The notes below the pieces were generated by a model. That model saw only the letters and a list, made by a program, of their open reading frames with translations. It had not been told where the DNA came from and searched no databases. DNA of 64,000 bases from Cryptomeria japonica. Taxonomy: Eukaryota; Streptophyta; Pinopsida; Cupressales; Cupressaceae. The stretch lies in the NCBI RefSeq assembly GCF_030272615.1, contig NC_081409.1, forward strand, positions 473,550,573 through 473,614,572. The letters run 5' to 3'. Shown piece after piece: positions 46,052-56,491 of this stretch. A program made the translations under genes and the position numbers. Each line of letters begins with the position of its first letter. The stretch's first letter is position 1.

Positions 46052-48628
46052 TTAAACCAACACTCCATCTCCAACATCCTTGGTCTCGATCACCTCCACT
46101 TCCTATTGGTCTTGTGCCACCTCTGGTGCCCTGATTCTTTGTCGGTACTCTTGGTATCTAGTGACAATCATGCTGATGTTTTTTCTCCTTGGTGTACTTG
46201 TGACTTGTAGCCTCGTTTTTAATTTTGTAAGCATAAAATTTGTTTCAACAAGAGTCTTGTGTATACCATCAATCTCGGCTTCAAATGATACCACATAAGT
46301 TTGCAAATTACTTAGCTTCTTGAATGCGTCTAAGGTGGTAGTTTGAGGATCTCTAATTTCCTTATGATTACTTAGCTTCTTGAATGCGTCATTTCTCTGA
46401 GATCTCACACATTCTCCTCAAACCCATCCATGAGATCTACTTCCAAGGCATTAAAATTTTCTTTTATTTTCACGAAAACTTCAAAGTATTTGTCCAATAT
46501 CTTATTGATGTCCTTTAGGTGATCATCATATATTGTTACTTTCCATTCTAAGGCTTTGAGCCATGTGGGACCAATCTCCTTAGGGTTTTCTACCAAATTT
46601 TCTACAATCAGCATTACATGAATCAATGAGAGGGGTTCCATGATCTCTTTAGAAAGCACATATGTGCTATCATGTTCTTTTCTAACCTATTGAAGCTTAG
46701 TCACTAGTTCTCTTCTCTTATTGGTCAAATTAATGTAAAACCATCTGAATTTGGTGAGATGGAGAAGACCACCTTGATATAATTATTCTATCCATTCACT
46801 AGTAGCTTTGTCATATCTGAGATTCTTTTTAACCTTTTGAATAGTGTCAAGGTTAATTCCTTGGACATTTGAGCTTGAGGCTTCTTCGATGATCGGATTT
46901 ACAATTGATGAAATAAATTTTATTAGAGATTGAACCTAAGATTGCAATTCTTGATTTTCCTTTCTTTGTTCCTTAGCTCTTTAATAAATGTATTAACTAA
47001 AAAGTCATCATGATACACATCTCCTTCCAGTGTAGATGGTCCCATGTCAACATAGTTGACTTTGTAATGGACTTCTATTATTTCATCTTCATTGACATCC
47101 CTCACTAGGTCGGCAAATTCTAATAGTTGATGTCCAGAAATAGAATCAGAGATAATCTGAGAAATTCTTTTAGCCTTTTTAGGTTTTGGGGAGCCTTGTA
47201 GTAACAAAGTAACGATGTCAATCCCATTTGTCATAGGAGAAGCACTTTTCTCCTCTTTTCTACTTCCTTCTTCAACCATGTTGGAGAAGTGGTTTCAACT
47301 TTTGTATATTTATTGGTAACATCTACACTCTTCACCATTTCTGTCGACTGGACAGTCAAACGGGCATTTTGAATAGGTGAAGTGGGAATTTGTAGGAGTG
47401 GAGGAAAGGAAACATCATCAATTATTTGTTGGTAAATTGGTTCAAAATCAGCAAGCACTAGGTTCCTTTTAGTCTGCAAAGACTCATCATCCTTCTCACA
47501 AATTGACTTTTCCTCCAACCTCTTCAGGTTTATCACCATCTCCTCCTGACTATGAGCTAAGGCTAGACAATTTTGTTACTGATTTATTCGTTGACACATT
47601 TATAGTAGTGGCAAATGTGGTTCCTTTCTCTCTCCTAAATGAATATTTTTTTTCTTGAGCAGGACTAAAATTTTGTCACCACTTTTTGTTTAACCAATCT
47701 GAAGTTCTTCTGAAAAATAGGGGTAGTACGAACCATCAAATCTGAAATCTCATTTTTTGACCATTCAATTTTGATGAGGCTTTGGCAACAAGGGTTTAGT
47801 ATTCAGGTTCAATAATGACTGCATCTTCTTCTACATCGTCAGGAACATTGAAAGAAATGTCAAAAACTTGTATGTGCTTTAAGATTAGCCTCATGAAACT
47901 TATTTTATACACCTCACCATCTTCTAAACAATCTTCCCAAAAATCTTCAATATCTGGATGGTGCATATAATTTTTGGCTCCATAAATTTTTTGCTTTACA
48001 TATCCCCTGCTATTGAAGTTGACCCTTGCCAATAAATGTTGAAAATGAAATTAATTTAGGGTTTTGAAACCCCTTTGGAAATATTGTTGTTCTTGTAGGA
48101 AAAGGAGGACATAGATAATGGAAATGCATACCTCTTCTTCCTCATATTCAAATATTTGACGTTAACTACAACCATCTGCCGAAACACTTCAAGAAAGATA
48201 ACAAAATCACTTAGAAACCAAGTTAACTTCAATGGGGTATTTTCAAAACCCCCAATCTTGAGGTAGGTGAATCTATCAAATTGAGTATAAAAAAATTCTA
48301 AATTTCATTACCAGAGTAGCAGCTTCATGTGAAACCCAAAGTTCAGGGTTTCCTTCAAGTCTTTTAACAATTTCCATAAGAAATGCATCATTGACATGAG
48401 AATAAACTTTCATCCCAACTTGCCTAGTGAGGTGAGGAAATTTTCTATAAACAAACACATTTGAGGTAGGGGAACCTCATAATTCTAGTCCCACCCAGAC
48501 GGTTTCTTAGCTAGCCAGAACATAAATCAAATATAAACACATATTGAAAGCTACAGTTTTCAGAAATCTTTTCAACTGTTCATTTAAATGATGGCTAATT
48601 ATTGCATCTGAAATGATAGAATTATTTT
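46052..48628 (-). pseudogene. K: long accessory protein pseudogene, main part
   Basis: Read on the minus strand from the NA2 junction to TAA at 46054-46052. Segments in order: SDAIISHHLNEQLKRFLKT, VFVYRKFPHLTRQVGMKVYS, LEGNPELWVSHEAATLV, FTYLKIGGFENTPLKL, DFVIFLEVFRQMVVVNVK, FPLSMSSFSYKN, YMHHPDIEDFWEDCLEDGE, a charged linker with PKPKKAKRI, then helical parts (DINKILDKYFEVFVKIKENF; LQTYVVSFEAEIDGIHKTL). Frame changes and stops are frequent. A 24-base repeat ATTACTTAGCTTCTTGAATG+CGTC at 46307 and 46367 marks a 60-base internal duplication. The N-terminal half matches the ORF in the G1 LTR. Continued upstream at 57684-57950. Function unknown. Confidence 0.65.
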
Positions 48629-49816
48629 TGTTGGCATTTTTTATGTTTATGTTGTGATTGTCATTGATGGACGCACACTTGCTTTGAGATCACTTTTTGT
48701 ATGTATGAGTTATGCTCAACCAGTATTTGTTCCAAACCGGTATTGCATTATAGTCTATCAGCTATCGATGTTTTGCAGAACGTGTTTACTGATCTCAAGC
48801 AGTATGGAGACCTCAAGTGGTTCGAGGATCTCAAGCAGAGCAAAGAAACTAAAGCAGTAGTTATCATTTTCCCAATCTTCATTTTTGGACAACCGGTAAT
48901 CGGTTTAATGTTTAAACCGGTATTACTCTATGATGAGTTACCAACTGGTAATCGGAAAAGTTGTATGAACCGGTAATACTCTGTGAGAGTTACCAACCGG
49001 TATTTTTTGTGATGAGTTACCAGCCACCAACACTCTGACGGTGATTTGTATCATGTTATCAAATGTGTCTAGATGCAATGAATCTAGGAACTTGCAATGT
49101 AATCCTATTGGACCGACATGAAATCAGATTCCTTTTTAAGGACATCATGTATACAGTTTTAAGAAGAGTAGTTGTTAGGGTTTTTGGTGGTTGATGATTT
49201 TTTGTATGTGCAATGTTAATAGAGAAGATCAAGTCTGTGTGTTGTAACACAGTGTGGATTTATTGAAGACTGAAGTAATGCTGAAATGCATTGGCAATGA
49301 GCTATTGTGGATCTAACCAAGCAGACTGTGATATTTGCTAGATCACTCACTTGTTGATTACTCACATCTTTGACAAGTTGGAAGCCCTTAACCGGGTAGG
49401 CCCAGAAAAGCTTTTGTAAATCCTCTAACAAGGTGATTCACATCTATGGATCTGAAATCCTCTCACAAGGTAGTCTTTAATCAAACTTATCTCCTAACAA
49501 AGATTGAGATTCCTAACAAGATCTATTCTGGTAAAGACCATTGTATGACCTTAATCATACTGGTTACTATTCTACAGATAGTTACTTGTGAGTTTCATCT
49601 CACCGTGGTTTTTCCCATTTGGGTTTCCATGTCAAAATCTCTTGTGTTATGGTGATTGTGCTTCTGTGGGTGAATACCTTACTTTCTATTTTGTTTGCAT
49701 TTGTCTTAACCGGTTTGTTATTTAAACTGTTATACCGGTTTACTGTTAAACTATTAAAGTGTTTTAGTTCAATATTTTCTGGTATACTAATTCACCCCCC
49801 CTCTTAGTATTCATAA
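48629..49816 (+). repeat. NA2 5' LTR
   Basis: Begins TGTTGGCATTTTTTATG. U3 has several AACCGGTA motifs (48733, 48893, 48915, 48969, 48996), often next to GATGAGTTACC. The TATA position reads TTTTTAAGGACATCATG (49129), altered from TTTATAAGG in NA3. A hand count over the first 275 bases against the 3' LTR gave about 17 differences. The end CA is AA. Confidence 0.92.
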
Positions 49817-49818
49817 AT

Positions 49819-49830
49819 TGGTAGCAGAGC
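49819..49830 (+). promoter_or_regulatory. NA2 primer binding site
   Basis: TGGTAGCAGAGC, one mismatch (T to G) from the tRNA-Met PBS. Confidence 0.85.
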
Positions 49831-49854
49831 CAACCTTTCTATAAGTTTAACCAC

Positions 49855-51147
49855 TTGGAAAGAGATAGGGGGGAATACACTATGAGTGAACTTACTCATC
49901 GGCTCACTCAGTCTGAAAAAGCCTATGATGAACTCAAAGTCAAGTATAAGGCCTCTCTAACAAAAAGGAGAGAGCATGCTGAGAAACTGATGGAGCTAAC
50001 TGAAAACATTTCCTCTGATGAAGCGGACATGGATGCCCTAGTTGAAGAAGTTGAAAAGTTGAATGAGTCTAATGCCAACCTGAGAAGGGAACTTGAAGGA
50101 CTGACTATTAGGATGTGTCAAGAGCTTGAGAATCAGAGAAAAGCTAAAGATCTGGTAAAAGACAAAGATCACGAGATCTCCAAGCTGAAGCAAGAAATTA
50201 GTGCACTTACTGCTCATCTCCAAGAGAGAAAAGTGGAAAAAGAGGAAATGCAAGGTGAAATAAACATGGCTATTTCTGAGAATGAAACCTTGAAGGAATC
50301 CAATGCTACTATTGCCAAAGAACTTACTGAATCAAAGGAAATACTTGCCAAATTCAATAAGAGCATTGTCAAGCTAGAGTAGAAGCTTGAATCAGCTAAA
50401 CCGGTGAAGAATACCACTGGACTTGGTTTTTTTGGTTATGAGGAAGGTGAGACCTCTGGAACAAAAGATGGAGCATCAAAGAAGCAACCGGCACCAAAGG
50501 ATAAAGGTAAGCAAAAGTTCAAACCTATTTTCTTTTAATTGTCTCAAGGAAGGACACACTGCTAACGTATGTAGAAGTAAGGCTTCAATAATTTTCCTTA
50601 TTTTCTAAATGATAAGCCTAGACCCAATAGATTCAATGGTAATTATTATGCATGCAACAAGTTTAGGCATAGAGCATTTGAATGTAGGTCTGTCATGCAT
50701 GCCACTGGAAGGTATCCTCAAAGGAGTCAAGGAGTCTTTCCCGAACCCTCTGGGAATCAGAATCCAAACCGGTTTAATACCTATAATCATCAGTCAAGAA
50801 GTAGTGGCTATCAAGCGGCAATCGGATGGAGAGAAACCTATTTGATTTGTCATGGTAGTGGCCACACAGCTGCAACATGCATAAGGAAAAATGGAAACAT
50901 GAATAATGGACCTTGGAGAGCACCTGGAATGATTTGCTATCATTGCAACAAACCAGGTCATATAGCAAGATTCTGCAGAATGAGAAAGAATATATCGGAT
51001 GATATACCAGTCACTCCGGAAGGAAAGATTGATGTTGAAACTATTCAAGTGGATATGAAAAAAAATTGGAAAAAGAAGCCAAAAGAAGTGTCTCAAGAAG
51101 AACTGGTTTCTGCACCTAATGTGGAAGCTGCTAAACCGGCAAACTAA
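49855..51147 (+). pseudogene. gag: NA2 Gag-like protein, first copy
   Basis: The ancestral ATG (ATGGGGGAATAC in NA3 at 59102) is AGG here; the next in-frame ATG is 49882. The coiled coil runs to about 50400 (LVEEVEKLNESNANLRRELEG), with TAG at 50380. A frameshift near 50530 passes through the knuckle FNCLKEGHTANVC. Then YYACNKFRHRAFEC, YLICHGSGHTAATC and the canonical CYHCNKPGHIARFC follow. It ends at TAA 51145 after a Lys/Glu-rich tail. The C-terminal knuckle region (50666-51184) is duplicated downstream. Confidence 0.85.
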
Positions 51148-51184
51148 CCAATAGAAAAGCTTAGGGGGAACAAATCGGTGAAAT
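50666..51184 (+). repeat. 519-bp direct repeat, copy 1 (Gag knuckle region of NA2)
   Basis: Aligns without gaps to 51977-52495 (constant offset 1311). In the first 190 bases I count about 15 differences. Confidence 0.92.
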
Positions 51185-51976
51185 ACCAAGCCTAGAAACA
51201 AATTCATTATGATATACCTAGTGATCCAAACCATGATGAGAAGCCACACGGGATGCCTGTGTATGTACAAGGCTTTATTATGGATATGAACAGTGTTGAT
51301 GGAAAAGAATGCAAGCAAAAGGATGCATGAACTAATAGATGGAAGAACTAGTGGACAGATAGTGCTTGTTTGCCAGGTTTTCACCATCTGTTTTTATTGC
51401 ACTTTTTCTCATATTTGATTTTTTTTGGATTTTTTGCATTTTCACTTTTTTGTATTCTGCTTTTTCACTATTTTTGTATTTTTTTTATTTTTCACTGTTT
51501 TTGGATTTTTCTGCTTTTTCACTGTTTTTGGATTTTTCTGCTTTTTCAAACATAAAACTTATTCAGATGCATGCTATTGATGGGTTCTTCAAGCTGATCT
51601 TCATCCCGTGTTGATAGCTAATATGCTTTTGACCCAAATACGGTTGTGACCACAAATGGACCTAACCAGTTTGGTTCGAACTTTCCTTTCTTTTCTCGTT
51701 CTACCTGGTTGTGTGGATTTTCTTTTAGTACTAGTTCTCCAACTTGAAAGACTCATGGTTTGACCCTATGATTATAAATTTGACACATTCTTTGTTGATA
51801 TACATTTAAATGATCAAAGGCATTTTGTCTTTGTTCATGGATCAATTCGAACTCCTACAGTCTAGATACTCGTTGTTCTTCATCTGGAATAAGACCTTTA
51901 ATGATACTCGTAGAGAAGGTATCTCTACTTCTATTGGCAATATTGCTTCTGATCCATAAACAAGAGAGAAAGGTGT
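51185..51976 (-). pseudogene. Captured gypsy integrase C-terminus, antisense inside NA2
   Basis: On the minus strand from about 51975 to 51549 the sequence reads as the end of a plant gypsy integrase: PFSLVYGSEAILPIEVEIPS, VSLKGLIPDEEQRVSRL, LIHEQRQNAFDHLNVYQQRM, GELVLKENPHNQ, KGKFEPNWLGPFVVTTVFGS, EEPINSMHLNKFYV. This is a lineage different from G1, whose integrase ends LPVNGQFLKHYFD. It is followed on that strand by an A-rich stretch with a repeat of about 24 bases (CAGAAAAATCCAAAAACAGT; 51400-51550). The remaining 51185-51390 is unassigned. It lies between the two 519-bp repeats. Confidence 0.85.
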
Positions 51977-52495
51977 GGCATAGAGCATTTGAATTTAGAT
52001 TTGTCATGCATGCCACCAGAAGGTATCCTCAAAGGAGTCAAGGAGTCTTTCCCGAACCCTCTGGGAACCGGAATCCAAACCGGTTTAATACCTATAATCA
52101 TCAGTTAGGAAGTAGTGTCTATCAAGTGGCAACCGGATGGAGAGCAACCTGTTTGATCTGTCATGGTAGTGGCCACATAGCTGCAACATGCAGAAGGAAG
52201 AATGGAAACATGAATAATGGACCTTGGAGAGCACCTGGAATGATTTGCTATCATTGCAACAAACCAGGTCACATAGCAAGATTCTGCAGAACGAGAAAGA
52301 ATATATTGGATGATATACTGGTCACTCCAAAAGGAAAGATTGATGTTGAAACTATTCAAGCGGATATGAAGAAAACCTGGAAGAAGAAGCCAGAAGAAGT
52401 GTCTCAAGAAGAACCAGTTTTTGCACCTAATGTGGAAGTTGTTGAACAGGCAAACTAAGCAACAGAAAAGCTTAGGGGGAACAAATCGGTGAAAT
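51977..52495 (+). repeat. 519-bp direct repeat, copy 2, with second Gag C-terminus
   Basis: Second copy of the Gag knuckle region. Its open frame to TAA 52456 includes CLICHGSGHIAATC, which restores the first Cys missing in copy 1, and CYHCNKPGHIARFC. It leads into the normal gag-ORF2 spacer, so this copy is the one collinear with NA3. Confidence 0.92.
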
Positions 52496-52898
52496 GTTTC
52501 ATACCCCCGGTTTACACTGGTAAAAGACCTTAACCGGTATGTGATACCTATTAATTGGCAAAAGACCAGAAATGGTAAAAGGAAAATTAGGGTTTATGCC
52601 CTAATTGTGGAGCATTTATTATGGTAGGTGAAGAATTCATATAAAAAGGATTTTCAAGTCATTTTCACTTATCAATTTTCAAGTGAAGAAGTTTTCAAGC
52701 GTAGAATGACAAAAGGCAATTTGTCTTGCAATTCAGAGAGATTTAAAAACCCTAAAGAAGAATCTAAAGATATCATCAATCGGTCAAGTGTAGAACCCAA
52801 AGCGGTAATCCAGCAACTCGAGTGGTGAGTGTCGAAGCGAAAATTTCAAGCCCTAAATCTCGACATTCGAAGGTATTTCTTGAGTTTCTTTGTTTATC
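52496..52898 (+). promoter_or_regulatory. NA2 gag-ORF2 spacer with telo-box, hairpin and TATA box
   Basis: Hairpin with an 8-bp perfect stem AATTAGGG-TTTATG-CCCTAATT (52585-52606) containing the telo-box TTAGGGTTT (52587-52595). TATAAAAAG lies at 52640-52648, 33 bases after the hairpin, and the ORF2 ATG 250 bases further on. The ORF at 52628-52828 has no support. Confidence 0.55.
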
Positions 52899-55800
52899 AT
52901 GGCTTCAACATCTCACTCTAGCTCTAGTACACCCGTTGATTTAGTTGATTTCATACAATGGAAGGCAAAATATAATGCCCTATCCCAAATTCCCTCTACT
53001 GCTATAGTAGAGGAAGGTATTTGAGATTACGTTGACTGTAAAATTGAAGACCTAGGATCTCTATTGATCCATTCTCAGTTGAGTTTGTTCTACGGAAAGG
53101 ACAAGAAGATCAAACCGGAATTTAGCATCTTGGAAAAGAAGAAGCTTCACAATGTGGTCTATTTCCTTGAAGAATTCTCAGATGATCACATTTGCAACAT
53201 TTTAAGCAGAGTGCATGGTGACAAAATGTATTCAAAGCGGACGCATGAAATCACACCGAAAGCGATTCATGTCGTCACCAGTTTCTGTAACATCGGTGAA
53301 GTGCCAGCCCTAAGGAAGATCAGCAAGACCGAAATGACCAAGCTCATCGATTCTATGAGCGACCAATGGGGAATGACCATCAATCCCATCAAGGACAATC
53401 TGGTCAAATATTCCTACATGGTAATAGGTTACCGAACATTTTATGCTAGCAAGATCAACTATGTCTTTGCTGCAGTGGTAAATGTTACCTACAGAATGAT
53501 CATGGAAGATGTATCGTTTGATTTATGCACTTGTATGCAAAGGCAACTTCTGGTGGACCTGAAGTCAATTAAACAGGATAATGCCTTGAGATTTAAGTTT
53601 GGAAAAATATTGGTTGGGTTGTTCTTCTACTTCAAAGGTTACTTCCCAGGAGTCAGAGATATTCAGTGGTCTACCGACCAACTGGTTACAAAGCCAATCA
53701 AGGAAAGCCTTCAAGTGGTTGGAACCGGTTATCCAAAAGTCCTGAACAAATCCTTTCATGAGTTCAGATGCAAAATGAGCCAAAGAGTGAGAATATCGGA
53801 TGATATTGTCAAGAAATATGAAGATGACATCTGCTTCACCATCAAAGTTGATAAGTGCATAATGGAGGCAGTTGAGCCTAGAGAGGAAGAAGTGGAACCC
53901 ATGGGATATGAGGTAATGTATGACATGCTAGATGGGTATGCCTCTACCCTACTCACCTTGCCCCTTAACCCAAAGGAAAAGAGAACTGGCACCTATTTGG
54001 AAAGGGTTACACCAGTTGAAGAACCTTTAGTAAAGAAATGAATGGCAGTGCCTTCAGTATTGGCACCGGTTACTGCAGCAAGTCCCAAAGTGACCAAGCG
54101 GTCACCATCAAAGAAGAAACCGAAAGTTGCACCCACCAAAGTATTTGAGAGAAAGCGGATACAAGAGGCAACACACTCGACTCAAAGGACACTGTGTCTG
54201 AAGAACAGCCTAAGAAGACTAGGCAAATGAGGAAAAAGACAAAGACAACCAGCAATGAACCGGCAACATCTACACCAGTAAATATTGATATTTCCTCCTA
54301 CAAACCTTTGACACATTGTCAAAGAACTATTAATAATATTAGAAGAAAAGTGCTTGGTGATTTGAAAGAGTGCTTTGATGATTTTAATGATGATGAAAAG
54401 GAAGAAGTTGAACAGGAAGTCATTAAATATTTATGTATTAATGACCGATGGCCATCAGAAATTAAATCTGAGACACCTGATTCTTTATATAATTCTTTAG
54501 ATAACAAATGGCGCATTGCCATAGAGAAGGAACAGGAAATAAGAGAGGAAGTATTTGCACAATACTTTCCTGATGTGCCTAAATCAGAACTTTATAAAGT
54601 GGTGGAAAGATATAAGGGCCTCTTCTTCATGAGAAGAAGGAGACTCCTGTTGCTAGAATGAAAAGTCCTGGAAGTGGTAAAAGATACCCACTCCCTTGCT
54701 CAATTCTCTCTAAGGTTGCACCAAGTGGCAAAAGCCAATAGGAAAGCTGAGCAAGAACTAGAAATCAATAAACCGGATGAAGTATATGACAGTGAAGGAG
54801 TACCGGTCACTGATCAAATGGAACCCATTGATGTTGATGCCTTGAATGGTCAAGATGTTACTCCAGGTACATCAACAGAAGCGGCAAGACAGGAAAAATA
54901 GGCAGAGGAAGAGAAGAACCAACAGGAAGAAGAAAAGAAGAAACAGGTAGAAGAAGAAGAAAAGAGGAAATAGGAAGAGAAAAAGAGAAAAGAAGAAGAA
55001 AAGAGGAAATAGGAAGAGGACAAGAGAAAAGAAGAGGAGAATAATAGACAAGAGGAAGAGAAGAAGAAGAAGGAAGCGGAAAAGAAAGAAGAAGAGAAAT
55101 GGAAGGAAGAAGAAAAGAAATAGGAAGAGGAGAAGAGAAAGGAAGAGGAGAAGAGAAAGGAAGAGGAAAAGAGGAAGCAGGAAGAGGAGAAGAAGAAGAA
55201 GAAGGATGAAGATGAAGAGAAGTGGAAAGAAGAGGAGAAGAAGGAAGAAGAGAAAAGGAAGACAGAGGAAGAGGAGAAAAAGAAGGCAGAAGAGGACAAG
55301 CTAAGGGCTAAAGAGAAGGAGGGAGCGGCACAGAGCACTCAAGTGGAGACCCCAAAGGCAACCGGTAGTCAAGCCAAACTGGCTGACATTACGAGTCCCA
55401 TTGACCTCCAATCTACAAATGAATCGGAGCTGCTGCAAAGCATTAAGCTTGCTCAAGAATGCCTAAAGGTGATAAGGAGGAAGAAGGAGTAAGACGTGAT
55501 CTAAGCTGCGGTGGAAACTCTTACCGGTTTGATACCCAGTACCAACCTCCCTAGTACCGATTCCTCTCTGGCTCAATTGAAGCTCTTATGCACAGTTGTA
55601 GAGGACCAAGTGCAATGCCTGAAGATGTTGCCGAAGCTAATGCCAAAAAGAAGCATCAAAAGGCTTTGAACACTGCCTTGGTGAAAAAGTTAAATGAGCT
55701 CTGGTCCAATCTGTAGAAGGCACAGAAGGACATTAAAGATATTCTGGATGGGGGGAATCTACTACTCAGCAAGATATGTCAACCCCATCTATCCTGTGAT

Positions 55801-56208
55801 GATGTGCTTGCTTAGAAAGACAGATAGCAAACTAATTTGTAGACATTCATAAGCACCTTCAAGATGCCATATGATTCCTTTACCGCTTATGGGAAAACCG
55901 TTCACCAGTTTCAATTTCAGGCTGCAAGAATTGATTTGGAGATCAGCAATCGAACCAGGGATTTGTAGGAACTACAACTGGTTCTACTCCCAAGACTGCA
56001 AATACTTCAGAAATGCTATCTCAATCCGGATGCTTTGACGATTACTCAAGAGATGAGTACCTTGGACGCCATGGAGGAACAGGTATCCCAAATGCAAACA
56101 GAGAGTGAGGTTGCTACCTCATTGCTTGAGTCATGGTCTGTATCCATGAAGACATTTATGCAAGACTTTAAATTGGTTTTTGACAAGTTTCACTCTTTAT
56201 TGTCATAA
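52899..56208 (+). pseudogene. NA2 ORF2: long accessory protein, function unknown
   Basis: ATG 52899 (MASTSHSSSS) to TAA 56206, about 1,100 codons. TGA near 53022, then open to 54039. The globular part includes YNALSQIPST, HNVVYFLEEFSDDH, ITPKAIHVVTSF, GEVPALRKISKTEM, FDLCTCMQRQLLVDLKSIK, FGKILVGLFFYFKGYFPGV and ICFTIKVDKCIMEAVEPR. A frameshift near 54180 leads to YKPLTHCQRTI, ECFDDFNDDEKEEVEQEVI and SLDNKWRIAIEKEQEI. A Lys/Glu repeat (54900-55320) follows, then SIDLQS-like sequence and a helical C-terminus (MSTLDAMEEQVSQMQTE). Further stops and a frameshift near 55625. No pol domain. Collinear with NA1 and NA3 ORF2. Confidence 0.82.
54900..55320 (+). repeat. Lys/Glu-coding minisatellite in NA2 ORF2
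   Basis: Purine-rich (GAAGAGGAGAAGARR)n encoding KKEEEKR-type repeats. Antisense open frames of Ser/Phe are by-products. A comparable array is in NA3 (62850-63190) but not in NA1. Confidence 0.85.
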
Positions 56209-56491
56209 ACTCTTATTATTTTAATGCTAATGGACACAAGGGTTATTCAGTTGCACTTTGTCATTTTTGGCAAAGGAGGAGTAGTATTTTGATTTTGTAT
56301 TCAAAATTTTGATGCATGCTATGTATACATTCATGTTTATCTCTGTAAGGGAGTAGTATACATTGTATTTTCTGCAAAAGGGATAGTGTATATGCTTAGT
56401 GGGAGTAGTTTTGATTATGGCATATTTTTGTTGTAAAACACTTAGATGTCAAAATTTTCCAAGTGTTGCCATCAATGCCAAAGGGGGAGAT
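56209..56491 (+). promoter_or_regulatory. NA2 3' UTR and polypurine tract
   Basis: Has an upstream GTCATTTTTGGCAAAGGAGG block and the LTR-proximal CCATCAATGCCAAAGGGGGA, followed by GAT, before TGTTGG at 56492. Confidence 0.82.

Noticed and set aside
51366-51614. Phe-rich ORF that looks like a membrane protein
   Set aside because: T-rich repeat of about 24 bases in the captured gypsy 3' region; the real coding sense there is antisense integrase.
54850-55338. Ser/Phe-rich antisense ORFs at 54850-55338 and 62590-63234
   Set aside because: Exact shadows of the Lys/Glu-coding purine repeats of ORF2 on the plus strand.
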